The notes below the pieces were generated by a model that saw only the letters and a program-made list of their open reading frames with translations, did not search any database and was not told the DNA's origin. A DNA stretch of 64,000 bases from Sphingorhabdus sp. Alg231-15 (GTDB lineage Bacteria; Pseudomonadota; Alphaproteobacteria; Sphingomonadales; Sphingomonadaceae). This document shows positions 27,900 to 35,810 of this stretch, piece after piece. The translations under genes and the position numbers were made by a program. The stretch is from positions 3,552,402 through 3,616,401 of the forward strand of contig NZ_LT703001.1 of the NCBI RefSeq assembly GCF_900149705.1, given 5' to 3'. The stretch's first letter is position 1, and the number at the start of each line of letters is the position of its first letter.

Positions 27900-28340
27900 T
27901 CATGGGTATTTTTTGTCCATTGCCTCTTTGTCAAATGCAATGAGTTCCGCCAGCACGTTTCGATCAATTCGGTCAAGCCTGGTTACGTAGAGACATGCGG
28001 ATCCCCGCTTGTGCGGTCCAAGCCTTTCAAGCAACTCCGTTTGTTTAGCTTTGTTCTCTTGTTCGCTGGTGCAGCTTAGTACGTAAAGGCTGAGATTCTG
28101 TTTTCTCGGTGAAAAGCCGGAACGGCACATATCGCCTTCGCGACCGGAATCATATTTGTAATGATAGCTACCAAATCCGACGATGCTATCTCCCCACATT
28201 TTTGGTTCTTCGCCGGTGATACTCGTGAACATGTCGAGCAGTTCCATGGCATCCTGCCGACGCCCCTCATGCTCCACTGTTTCAATGAACGCGGTCACAT
28301 CACCGTCATTCTCTTTCGTTTTGTTTTCCGCTGTAGCCAT
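27900..28340 (-). CDS. DUF1801 family protein
   Basis: Small cytosolic protein of 146 residues. The start at 28340 has a GGAGGAAA ribosome site immediately upstream on the minus strand; the longer open frame to 28616 runs through the coding region of argG and is rejected. DUF1801 features: a helical start, then [42 protein letters not shown] and [12 protein letters not shown]. The fold is YdhG-like; function unknown. Divergent from argG with about 90 bp between starts. Confidence 0.85.
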   Translation of the reverse strand: MATAENKTKENDGDVTAFIETVEHEGRRQDAMELLDMFTSITGEEPKMWGDSIVGFGSYHYKYDSGREGDMCRSGFSPRKQNLSLYVLSCTSEQENKAKQTELLERLGPHKRGSACLYVTRLDRIDRNVLAELIAFDKEAMDKKYP

Positions 28341-28430
28341 GTTTTCCTCCTCTATACCCTGCATATCATATTGCTTACAAATTTGGAGCCTGTTAGGCGC
28401 GCCGGACATTCCATTTTCGAAAGTATCATC

Positions 28431-29654
28431 ATGAGCGATTCCGTAAAGCGTGTGGTTCTGGCCTTTTCCGGAGGGCTTGATACCAGTGTTATCCTGAAAT
28501 GGCTGCAGCAGGAATATGGCTGCGAGGTTGTGACCTTTACGGCCGATCTGGGGCAGGGTGAAGAACTGGGTCCGGCTCGCAAGACCGCAGAAATGCTCGG
28601 CGTTAAGCCGGAGCATATCTTTATCGATGATCTGCGCGAAGAATTTGTGAAAGACTATGTTTTTCCAATGATGCGCGCCAATGCGCTCTACGAAGGGCTC
28701 TATCTGCTCGGTACCTCAATTGCTCGACCGTTGATTTCAAAGCGTCAGATCGAGATTGCCAAAGCAACCGGTGCAGATGCCGTAGCCCATGGTGCGACGG
28801 GCAAAGGCAATGATCAGATTCGTTTTGAACTGGGCTATTACGGCCTGAATCCCGATGTAAAAGTCATTGCACCATGGCGGGAATGGGATTTGACTAGCCG
28901 TACGCGGCTAATTGAATTTGCGGAAAAGCACCAAATTCCTGTTCCCAAGGACAAGCGCGGAGAAGCACCGTTTTCAACTGACGCAAACATGTTGCACACT
29001 TCGTCGGAAGGCAAGGTGCTTGAGGATCCATGGGAAGAAGTGCCCGATTATGTCTATTCGCGGACGAACAACCCGGAAGATGCGCCCGATAAACCGGAAT
29101 ATATCACCATCGACTTTGAACATGGCGATGGCGTAGCGATTAATGGCGAAGGCATGAGTCCCGCAACCTTGCTCGAGAAACTCAACGATTACGGTCGAGA
29201 GCATGGCATTGGCCGACTTGATCTGGTCGAGAATCGCTTTGTCGGCATGAAATCTCGCGGCATGTACGAGACGCCAGGTGGTACCATCTATCACGCAGCA
29301 CATCGCGGGATCGAACAGCTTACTCTCGACAGCGGCGCTGCCCATATGAAAGACGAGCTGGCGCCGCGCTACGCTGAACTCGTCTATAATGGCTTCTGGT
29401 TCGCGCCAGAGCGAGAGATGTTGCAGGCTGCAATCGACAAAAGCCAGGAGCGCGTGACTGGCACAGTAAGGCTGAAGCTTTACAAAGGGTCGGTCAATGT
29501 CGTTGGTCGCAAGGCAGATGTTAACTTTAACCTGTATAGCGAAGATGTCGTGACGTTTGAGGATGACGCCGGAGCTTATGATCAGAAAGATGCGGAAGGC
29601 TTTATCAAGCTAAATGCCTTGCGGCTTCGGCTGCTTGGCAAGCGTGATGGCTAA
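28431..29654 (+). CDS. argG: Argininosuccinate synthase
   Basis: Joins citrulline and aspartate using ATP in arginine synthesis. The ATG at 28431 opens [20 protein letters not shown], with the ATP-binding SGGLDTS loop. Further conserved blocks are [20 protein letters not shown] near residue 115 and the C-terminal [18 protein letters not shown]. The product has 407 residues, the normal length. The frame stays open upstream to 28161, but that part overlaps the divergent DUF1801 gene and has no resemblance. Single gene; other arg genes are not in the window. Confidence 0.97.
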   Translation: MSDSVKRVVLAFSGGLDTSVILKWLQQEYGCEVVTFTADLGQGEELGPARKTAEMLGVKPEHIFIDDLREEFVKDYVFPMMRANALYEGLYLLGTSIARPLISKRQIEIAKATGADAVAHGATGKGNDQIRFELGYYGLNPDVKVIAPWREWDLTSRTRLIEFAEKHQIPVPKDKRGEAPFSTDANMLHTSSEGKVLEDPWEEVPDYVYSRTNNPEDAPDKPEYITIDFEHGDGVAINGEGMSPATLLEKLNDYGREHGIGRLDLVENRFVGMKSRGMYETPGGTIYHAAHRGIEQLTLDSGAAHMKDELAPRYAELVYNGFWFAPEREMLQAAIDKSQERVTGTVRLKLYKGSVNVVGRKADVNFNLYSEDVVTFEDDAGAYDQKDAEGFIKLNALRLRLLGKRDG

Positions 29655-29665
29655 TCTGATCTGAT

Positions 29666-30640
29666 ATGCTGATCGCGATTTTCACCTTGTTGGTTGGCTT
29701 TGTCGTCTTGATCGGCGGTGGAGAACTGCTGGTGCGCGGCGCGGTGCGGGTTGCGGAGCGTGCCGGGATGTCAGAATTGCTGATCGGGCTGACCATCGTC
29801 GGTTTCGGGACGTCTGCGCCTGAATTGGTCGCGAGTGTGGAAGCGGCGCGGGCCGGATCGCCAGGTATCGCCTGGGGTAATGTTGTGGGATCAAATCTGG
29901 CCAATAGTCTGTTGATCCTGGGAACAGCGTCCTTGATTTTGCCAATGGTGGTGCCGCGCGGACCGTTATGGCGTGATGGTGGTCTGGCCATGGTAGCAAC
30001 GATCACCCTTTGGTTTGTGGCGAGTACCAGCGGCATAACCGTTGCCATTGGTGCCGGATTTCTAATCCTTCTCTGTGCCTATCTCGGATATGCCTACTGG
30101 GCCGAGAGGACACAGCCTGTTGGGGCTAGCGCTTTGCACGAGAAAGCAGAGTCGCTCGAAGTCACCGATACCCATCTGCATGACGAGCAACCGCTCTGGC
30201 GCTCGGTCCTAACCTTGATCGGCGGGATTGTGCTGATTGTGGCCGGAGGGCGCTGGCTGGTTGAAGGAGCGGTTGATCTGGCGCGGCTGGTGGGGCTGAG
30301 TGAAGCGGTCATCGGTTTGACGGTCATTGCGATCGGAACCTCGCTGCCAGAACTCGTGACTTCGGTCATTGCAGCTTACAAGGGGGCCAGTGCGGTTGCA
30401 TTGGGCAATGTGCTGGGTTCGAACATCTTCAACCTGCTGCTGATTGGCGGGGTTACTGCGGTAATTGCGCCGGGGACTATTCCAGGAGAGATCACCAATT
30501 ATGGCCTGCCATTGCTGATCGCGACGTCGGTGCTGTTGATGATCTTTGCAGCGACTGGGCGAAGGATAACGCGGTGGGAGGGGGCGATCCTTTTGCTCAT
30601 CTACTTTGCTCAACTCGTTTATAATGTGGTGGCTGTCTAA
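29666..30640 (+). CDS. Calcium/sodium antiporter (CaCA family)
   Basis: Inner-membrane cation antiporter of 324 residues, YrbG type. It has the characteristic inverted pair of alpha repeats: IVGFGTSAPELVASVEAAR near residue 45 and VIAIGTSLPELVTSVIAAYKG near 215, each followed by GNVVGSNLAN or GNVLGSNIFN. About ten membrane helices with a hydrophilic central loop rich in His/Glu. It starts 11 bp after argG and is likely read through from it. Ion preference cannot be read from the sequence. Confidence 0.9.
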   Translation: MLIAIFTLLVGFVVLIGGGELLVRGAVRVAERAGMSELLIGLTIVGFGTSAPELVASVEAARAGSPGIAWGNVVGSNLANSLLILGTASLILPMVVPRGPLWRDGGLAMVATITLWFVASTSGITVAIGAGFLILLCAYLGYAYWAERTQPVGASALHEKAESLEVTDTHLHDEQPLWRSVLTLIGGIVLIVAGGRWLVEGAVDLARLVGLSEAVIGLTVIAIGTSLPELVTSVIAAYKGASAVALGNVLGSNIFNLLLIGGVTAVIAPGTIPGEITNYGLPLLIATSVLLMIFAATGRRITRWEGAILLLIYFAQLVYNVVAV

Positions 30641-30682
30641 GCTCTTTCTTTGTTGCTGAAGTTTGCGAAAGGGCCGCGCAGC

Positions 30683-30720
30683 TTGACTCTGCGTTTATAT
30701 TTCGATATTACTGGAAATAT
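30683..30720 (+). promoter_or_regulatory. Promoter and ArsR-type operator of the ars operon
   Basis: TTGACT (30683-30688) and TATTAC (30706-30711) are spaced by 17 bp, a fair sigma-70-like pair. An inverted repeat ATATTTC (30697-30703) - 10 nt - GAAATAT (30714-30720) covers the -10 box and reaches into the start codon of arsR, a classical place for ArsR/SmtB operators. If this promoter is right, transcription begins almost at the ATG, so the message would be nearly leaderless. Confidence 0.6.
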
Positions 30721-31066
30721 GGAAACGATTCGCAATCACACCGCCGTAAATGCCCTGTCAGCGCTAGCGCAGGAGCATCGCCTGGCGATATTCCGCTTGC
30801 TCGTGCAGGCGGGGCGCAGCGGACTGCCCGCGGGTCAGATCGCCAAGCAGCTCGATATGCCGGCGAGCTCGCTATCCTTTCACCTGTCGCACCTGAAAAA
30901 TGGCGGCGTGGTGAGCGACGAAAGGGATGGCCGCTCGATCATCTATCGCGCCGATTTTCAGGCGATGAACCAGCTGATGGCGTTTCTCCTGGAAAATTGC
31001 TGCGCGGGCGATGACTGCCTGCCGGTGGACGCAGCTGACACATGTTTGGAAGGACAAGACACATGA
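30719..31066 (+). CDS. arsR: ArsR family transcriptional repressor
   Basis: Winged-helix repressor of 115 residues from the ATG at 30719 (METIRNHTAVNAL); the frame extends upstream to 30650, but that part spans the promoter. The recognition helix is in AKQLDMPASSLSFHLSHLKNGG. The C-terminus has ENCCAGDDC, a Cys-Cys-x4-Cys group resembling the C-terminal As(III) site of Acidithiobacillus-type ArsR. It likely represses its own operon and releases DNA when arsenite or methylarsenite binds. Its stop overlaps the start of arsI (ATGA). Confidence 0.9.
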   Translation: METIRNHTAVNALSALAQEHRLAIFRLLVQAGRSGLPAGQIAKQLDMPASSLSFHLSHLKNGGVVSDERDGRSIIYRADFQAMNQLMAFLLENCCAGDDCLPVDAADTCLEGQDT

Positions 31067-31512
31067 AAAGATTTCACCTGAACCTGAAAGTCTCGGATCT
31101 CGAAAAATCCCGTGCCTATTACGCGAAGCTATTTGGCGAACAGCCGGCTGTCGTGAAGCCCGATTACATCAAATGGTTGCTCGACGACCCCTATATCAAT
31201 TTCTCGATTGAGCCGGTCAGCGATGCAGCTGGCGGCGAAACCGGCATAGCCCATGTTGGCCTCCAGACGGAAAACCTGGAAGAATTGCAATCGGTCTACG
31301 AGCGCGTGCAAGACGCCGCCGGACCGCGGTTTGAGGAAGGCGCGACCACCTGCTGCTATGCCTCGTCAGAGAAAAACTGGACGCAGGATCCCGATGGCCT
31401 GATCTGGGAAGCCTTCTACACTGAAGGTCAGGTTGCCCATTATGGAAAGACACCGGATGTTGGCGCAGGCAAGGCTATGGCCAATTCCAATGTTGATTGC
31501 TGCTTGAACTAG
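31063..31512 (+). CDS. arsI: ArsI C-As lyase
   Basis: Non-haem iron dioxygenase of the glyoxalase/vicinal-oxygen-chelate fold that cleaves the carbon-arsenic bond of trivalent methyl- and aryl-arsenicals. From the ATG at 31063 it has 149 residues. Metal ligands are probably His5 (RFHLNL), His64 (GIAHVGL) and Glu116 (IWEAFYT); the vicinal cysteines Cys97-Cys98 (ATTCCYAS) match the As-binding pair that separates ArsI from other glyoxalase-fold proteins. It lies between arsR and an aquaporin gene. A CadI-like role is less likely given the neighbours. Confidence 0.9.
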   Translation: MKRFHLNLKVSDLEKSRAYYAKLFGEQPAVVKPDYIKWLLDDPYINFSIEPVSDAAGGETGIAHVGLQTENLEELQSVYERVQDAAGPRFEEGATTCCYASSEKNWTQDPDGLIWEAFYTEGQVAHYGKTPDVGAGKAMANSNVDCCLN

Positions 31513-31522
31513 GACGACGAAA

Positions 31523-32203
31523 ATGGGGGTGTTTTCAAGGGCGCAAAAGCTTGGCGCCGAAGCGTTGGGCTCGTTCTTCCTGTTCGTCACGGTTGTCGGC
31601 TCGGGGATCATGGCTGAAAATCTGGCGGACGGAAATGTCGCCATTGCGCTGCTTGGCAATACGCTGGCAACCGGCGCGATATTATTCGTGCTGATCGCGA
31701 TATTGGCCCCGATATCCGGCGCCCATTTCAATCCGGCTGTTACCTTTGTGATGCTGCTGCGCAAGGAGTTATCGCTCACGGACGCGACCCTTTTTGTGGT
31801 GATGCAACTTGTTGGCGGGCTGATCGGTGTCTGGGCGGCCCATATCATGTTCGAACTGCCGGTTTTCCAATTCAGCGAGAAAACACGAACCGGCGGCGGC
31901 CAATGGCTCGGCGAGCTGATTGCGACATTCGGACTGTTGTTCACGATATTGGGCACCGTCCGGTTTCGCCCGGAATGGGTTGCACCGGCGGTTGGTCTCT
32001 ATATTTCCGCCGGATATTGGTTCACCAGCTCGACCAGCTTTGCCAATCCGGCGATTACCGTGGGCCGTGCTTTTTCCAATAGCTTTGCCGGAATTGCACC
32101 GGCTGATGTTATTGGATTTATAGCTGCGCAATTTGCCGGTGCGGCCTTGGCCTGGATGGTCACCCGTTGGTTATTTCAGGAGGTAGACTGCTATGATCAA
32201 TAG
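31523..32203 (+). CDS. aqpS: Aquaglyceroporin of the ars operon (AqpS-like)
   Basis: MIP-family channel of 226 residues, six membrane helices. Both half-helix motifs are present: GAHFNPAVTF near residue 70 and SFANPAITVGRAF near 176, the latter with the selectivity-filter arginine. Position directly behind arsR-arsI matches the rhizobial arrangement in which AqpS passes trivalent arsenic out of the cell. No arsB or acr3 pump is present, so this channel would be the only exit. Its last seven bases overlap the convergent phosphatase gene. Confidence 0.87.
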   Translation: MGVFSRAQKLGAEALGSFFLFVTVVGSGIMAENLADGNVAIALLGNTLATGAILFVLIAILAPISGAHFNPAVTFVMLLRKELSLTDATLFVVMQLVGGLIGVWAAHIMFELPVFQFSEKTRTGGGQWLGELIATFGLLFTILGTVRFRPEWVAPAVGLYISAGYWFTSSTSFANPAITVGRAFSNSFAGIAPADVIGFIAAQFAGAALAWMVTRWLFQEVDCYDQ

Positions 32204-32670
32204 GACTCAATAAAGTCCATCTGAATTTGTGTGTCTGGAATTTTCAATCCACGAGCTTGGGAAGCTAATTCAATTGCTTCATCTGTTTTCAAGCCGACAG
32301 ATTTCAGGATGCAACAAACTAACAGCCCTGACCGACCAATTCCTGCTCGGCAATGTATACCCAGAGATTGACCTTGGGATAGTTTCGTCACCAGATTCGT
32401 AACCGCCGGTTTGAAACTGTCCAAATCAGGAATTTTGCGATCCGGTATGGGAAACGAGGTAAACTGCAGCCCAATCTGATCGCATTTTTCTTGTTCGCGC
32501 AAAAGACCTAGTTCCGCTGCTTCTTCTGATTCCAGCAGAGAGACGATATGATCCATTCCGGATGACTGATAGAATTTCAGATCATCCAGCAACCATTCAC
32601 CCGACGGCTTTGGCATTTGAAATAGTGAACCAATGGTGGGGCCGTTGATCTTGTAGATAGAAGGCTTCAT
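32197..32670 (-). CDS. Dual-specificity / tyrosine-type protein phosphatase
   Basis: Cytosolic phosphatase of 157 residues. The catalytic P-loop is IHCRAGIGRSG near residue 105 (Cys-x5-Arg with the following Ser), and the general acid is probably Asp in PIPDRKIPD near 76. Length and motifs fit small dual-specificity phosphatases of the kind found next to regulators. It is convergent with the aquaporin gene and overlaps its stop. It is unrelated in sequence to arsenate reductase ArsC, although ArsC of the thioredoxin-linked kind shares the Cys-x5-Arg loop. Confidence 0.87.
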   Translation of the reverse strand: MKPSIYKINGPTIGSLFQMPKPSGEWLLDDLKFYQSSGMDHIVSLLESEEAAELGLLREQEKCDQIGLQFTSFPIPDRKIPDLDSFKPAVTNLVTKLSQGQSLGIHCRAGIGRSGLLVCCILKSVGLKTDEAIELASQARGLKIPDTQIQMDFIESY

Positions 32671-32811
32671 GATGCCGCATTATAAGCAAACTAGCCAATC
32701 AGCAATTCTTCCATTGCAAATTTGGGAATCAGTCCCTAAATAGCAGGCATCCCGACATTGTGAGATTTTGAAGGGGCTGGCGCCAAACGGGGCCGGCAGC
32801 AAAGACTTATT

Positions 32812-32839
32812 CGTCATCCGAGCTTTCGCCGGGATGACG
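32812..32839. repeat. Short dispersed palindrome in the rimP leader
   Basis: CGTCATCC (32812-32819) and GGATGACG (32832-32839) form a stem around a GGCGAAAGCT-type inner hairpin with a GAAA tetraloop on the minus strand. From memory, this CGTCATCCCGGCGAAAGC-like sequence recurs in intergenic DNA of Sphingomonads. It lies 20 bases before the rimP coding region, so it would be in the leader of the rimP-nusA-infB message. Confidence 0.6.
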
Positions 32840-32858
32840 ATGAGAGAAAGAACGAGAT

Positions 32859-33431
32859 TTGACGGATATGGCTGCCATTGTGAACCTGATCGAACCGGAA
32901 GCGGAAGCTTTGGGTTTTGAACTGGTGCGTGTGCAGTTTGTGTCAGGCGCGGATGAGCCGACCTTGCAGATCATGGCCGAGCGGCCGGAGACCGGACAGC
33001 TCGGCATTGATGATTGTGCAGCTTTGTCGCGGCGTATTTCGGAAAAATTTGATGTGCTGGAAGAAGAAGGTCGTGATCCGATTGAGGATGCCTATCGGCT
33101 GGAAGTCAGTTCGCCAGGCATTGATCGTCCGCTAACCCGCGCAAAAGATTATGCGAATTGGGCAGGACATGAAGCGCGGATCAATCTGATTGATGCCGTT
33201 TCGGGTAAGAAACAGCTCCGTGGAATTTTGGGCGGCTTGCTAGAAGACACCGAAGGTGAGATAATAGCGATTGACGATCGTAAGGCAGGACGCCAAACGA
33301 CCGCCATAGAGAATGTGCATAGCGCAAAGCTGATTCTTACCGACGCTCTGATAGCCGCAACCATTCCGGTTTCTGCCGATGGCGCGGATGAAATTGAAGA
33401 AGATACTCTAAACGAAGAACAGGAAGACTAA
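32859..33431 (+). CDS. rimP: Ribosome maturation factor RimP
   Basis: Assists 30S subunit assembly. The 190-residue product shows the N-terminal alpha/beta domain (LIEPEAEALGFELVRVQFV), the conserved DCAALSRRISEKFDVLEEE, and YRLEVSSPGIDRPLTRAKDYANWAGH, the RimP hallmark, then an Sm-like C-terminal domain and an acidic tail. The start is either TTG 32859 or ATG 32868; the frame and spacing do not settle it. First gene of the rimP-nusA-ylxR-infB operon, with nusA starting 2 bp after its stop. Confidence 0.94.
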   Translation: MTDMAAIVNLIEPEAEALGFELVRVQFVSGADEPTLQIMAERPETGQLGIDDCAALSRRISEKFDVLEEEGRDPIEDAYRLEVSSPGIDRPLTRAKDYANWAGHEARINLIDAVSGKKQLRGILGGLLEDTEGEIIAIDDRKAGRQTTAIENVHSAKLILTDALIAATIPVSADGADEIEEDTLNEEQED

Positions 33432-33433
33432 TC

Positions 33434-35062
33434 ATGGCCAGTGCCATTTCTGCAAATAAGGCTGAATTACTCGCTATCGCAAATGCGGTTGCATCGGAAA
33501 AGATGATCGACAAGACCATTGTGGTCGAAGCGATGGAAGAGGCCATTCAGAAAGCAGCCCGTGCCCGTTACGGTGCCGAGAATGATATTCGCGCCAAGCT
33601 CGACCTGCAAACTGGCGACCTGCGCTTGTGGCGTGTGGTTGAAGTGGTTGAGGAAGTTGAAGACTATTTCAAGCAGGTTGACTTGAAGCAGGCTGAAAAG
33701 CTGGAAAAGGGTTCGAAGGTCGGAGACTTCATCGTTGATCCGTTACCCGCTGTTGATCTCGGCCGTATCGATGCACAGTCCGCAAAACAGGTTATCTTCC
33801 AGAAAGTCCGTGACGCAGAGCGTGAGCGGCAATTTGAAGAGTTTAAAGACCGTGCTGGTGAGATTATCACCGGTGTCGTCAAGTCGGTCGAATTCGGCCA
33901 TGTCGTGGTTGACCTCGGCCGCGCTGAAGGCGTTATCCGCCGCGACCAGCAAATTCCACGCGAGGCAGCCCGTGTCGGTGACCGTGTTCGTTCGCTGATC
34001 ATGAATGTTCGCCGTGAAAATCGTGGACCGCAGATATTCTTGTCCCGCGCGCATCCCGATTTCATGAAGCTCTTGTTTGCGCAGGAAGTTCCTGAAATTT
34101 ACGACGGCATTATCGAGATTAAAGCCGCCGCTCGTGATCCCGGCAGTCGCGCCAAAATCGGCGTGATCAGCCAGGACAGCTCGATTGATCCGGTTGGTGC
34201 CTGTGTTGGTATGAAGGGTAGCCGTGTTCAGGCCGTCGTGCAGGAAATGCAGGGCGAGAAAATCGACATCATTCCATGGTCCGATGATATCGCGACTTTC
34301 GTGGTGAACGCATTGCAGCCTGCAACGGTAAGCCGCGTGCTGATCGACGAAGAGGAAGGCCGCATCGAAGTGGTTGTTCCTGATGATCAGCTCAGCCTTG
34401 CCATTGGTCGCCGCGGACAGAATGTCCGTCTGGCTTCTCAACTGACCGGTCTGGCCATCGACATCATGACCGAAGCTGACAGCAGCGAGAAGCGTCAGGC
34501 CGAGTTTGCCGTCCGCACCGCGATGTTCCAGGAAGATCTGGACGTTGATGAAACCTTGTCGCAGCTTTTGGTCGCCGAAGGCTTTAGCGAGATGGAAGAA
34601 GTTGCCTATGTCGCGCCGGAAGAGCTTTCGAACATTGAAGGCTTTGACGACGAATTGGCGGCCGAACTGCAAAGCCGTGCGCTGGAAGCGTTGGAGCGCC
34701 GCGAAGCGGCTGCCAAGGCAGAGCGTACCGAGCTTGGTGTTGAAGATGCGATTGCCGAACTGCCGTACATGACCGAAGCCATGTTGGTGACTCTGGGCAA
34801 GGCGGGCCTCAAGACTCTCGACGATGTTGCCGATCTGGCAACCGACGAGCTTGTCTTGAAGCGCAAAGCCGAACCTCGCCGCCGCAATGACAATCGCAAG
34901 CCAGAGCCCGATGGTGTTTTGGCGACCTATGGTCTGACCGAAGAGCAGGGCAATGAGATTATCATGGCTGCCCGTGCACACTGGTTTGACGACGAGGAAG
35001 AAGTGGCTCCTGCTGCTGAAGCAGAAACAGGGGAGGACGCGAATGCGGAAGCTCCCCAATGA
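33434..35062 (+). CDS. nusA: Transcription termination/antitermination factor NusA
   Basis: RNA polymerase-binding elongation factor, 542 residues. Order of parts: N-terminal polymerase-binding domain (SANKAELLAIANAVASEK), S1 domain near residues 135-200 (GEIITGVVKSVEFGHVVVDLG), two KH domains (DPVGACVGMKGSRVQAVV and LAIGRRGQNVRLASQLTG), and C-terminal helix-hairpin-helix acidic repeats from about residue 360 on. The gene overlaps the following ylxR start by 20 bp. Part of the conserved rimP-nusA-ylxR-infB unit. Confidence 0.97.
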   Translation: MASAISANKAELLAIANAVASEKMIDKTIVVEAMEEAIQKAARARYGAENDIRAKLDLQTGDLRLWRVVEVVEEVEDYFKQVDLKQAEKLEKGSKVGDFIVDPLPAVDLGRIDAQSAKQVIFQKVRDAERERQFEEFKDRAGEIITGVVKSVEFGHVVVDLGRAEGVIRRDQQIPREAARVGDRVRSLIMNVRRENRGPQIFLSRAHPDFMKLLFAQEVPEIYDGIIEIKAAARDPGSRAKIGVISQDSSIDPVGACVGMKGSRVQAVVQEMQGEKIDIIPWSDDIATFVVNALQPATVSRVLIDEEEGRIEVVVPDDQLSLAIGRRGQNVRLASQLTGLAIDIMTEADSSEKRQAEFAVRTAMFQEDLDVDETLSQLLVAEGFSEMEEVAYVAPEELSNIEGFDDELAAELQSRALEALERREAAAKAERTELGVEDAIAELPYMTEAMLVTLGKAGLKTLDDVADLATDELVLKRKAEPRRRNDNRKPEPDGVLATYGLTEEQGNEIIMAARAHWFDDEEEVAPAAEAETGEDANAEAPQ

Positions 35063-35744
35063 GACGCCTTCTAAACCTTTAGATCGCGCACCACACCGTA
35101 AATGCATATTGACTGGGGAAAGCCTTCCTCAGGAAGCATTAGTGCGTCTGGCGCTCAGTCCCGACGATGCAATCGCGCCGGATGTCCGTGCCAAAGCGCC
35201 GGGCCGGGGTGCGTGGATCAGTGTTGATCGCCATACGCTGGCAGAGGCGCAGGCCAAGGGCGCGTTGAAAGGTGCGTTGGCGCGTGCCTTCAAAACCGGG
35301 AAGCTCACTATTCCTGATGATCTGGCCGCGCAGGTTGAAAATGCGCTGGAACGTGCCACATTAGACAGGCTGGGACTGGAAGCGCGTGGCGGGATGCTTC
35401 TGACCGGATCAGAAAAGATTGAAACAGCCGCGCGGCAGGGCGATCTCCAAATGCTCCTCCATGCCGCTGATGCTGGCCGTGACGGGTCCTCAAAGCTGGA
35501 TCAGGCATGGCGGGTTGGCAGTGATCGGGAAGGACAGGATGTCCGCGGTCAGATATTGCCGGTGGACCGACAGGGCCTTTCTGTGGCATTGGGCCGTCAA
35601 AATGTCGTGCATATAGGCATAACCGACCACAGGGCGGCGGGGCGAATATCGCACATGCTGGATAGATGGTGCCGCTTTATCGGGTCTGAAAAGACTGACG
35701 GCGGCAGTGATGAAGGCGGCGAGGCGGAGAAGAAAGTTGCGTGA
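35043..35744 (+). CDS. ylxR: YlxR/DUF448 RNA-binding protein
   Basis: Nucleic-acid-binding protein of 233 residues coded between nusA and infB. The ATG at 35043 lies inside the end of nusA (20 bp overlap, different frame). The DUF448 part has DRAPHRKCILTGESLPQEALVRLALSPD and GRGAWISVDRHTL, ending near residue 90. The second half resembles an L7Ae/L30e-like fold (LGLEARGGMLLTGSEKIETAARQG), a fusion common in Alphaproteobacteria. Role is RNA binding in translation or RNase P control by family; not proven in this group. Confidence 0.88.
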   Translation: MRKLPNETPSKPLDRAPHRKCILTGESLPQEALVRLALSPDDAIAPDVRAKAPGRGAWISVDRHTLAEAQAKGALKGALARAFKTGKLTIPDDLAAQVENALERATLDRLGLEARGGMLLTGSEKIETAARQGDLQMLLHAADAGRDGSSKLDQAWRVGSDREGQDVRGQILPVDRQGLSVALGRQNVVHIGITDHRAAGRISHMLDRWCRFIGSEKTDGGSDEGGEAEKKVA

Positions 35745-35810
35745 ACTGGTTTGAAGTTAATCAGTTAAAATATTGAAGTAATGAATTTTTTTAAGGATTA
35801 AGTCTGTTCG

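Noticed and set aside
28161..28430. N-terminal extension of argG
   Set aside because: The frame overlaps the divergent DUF1801 gene; argG proteins start at [14 protein letters not shown].
32197..32670. Phosphatase gene next to aqpS read as an arsenate reductase ArsC
   Set aside because: It is on the opposite strand and its HCRAGIGRSG loop is that of dual-specificity phosphatases, not of low-molecular-weight ArsC proteins, and the extra ArsC cysteines are missing.
33743..35107. Long minus-strand open frame of 454 codons opposite nusA
   Set aside because: It lies wholly over nusA and ylxR, has no signal, domain or start site, and is explained by codon bias of the plus-strand genes.
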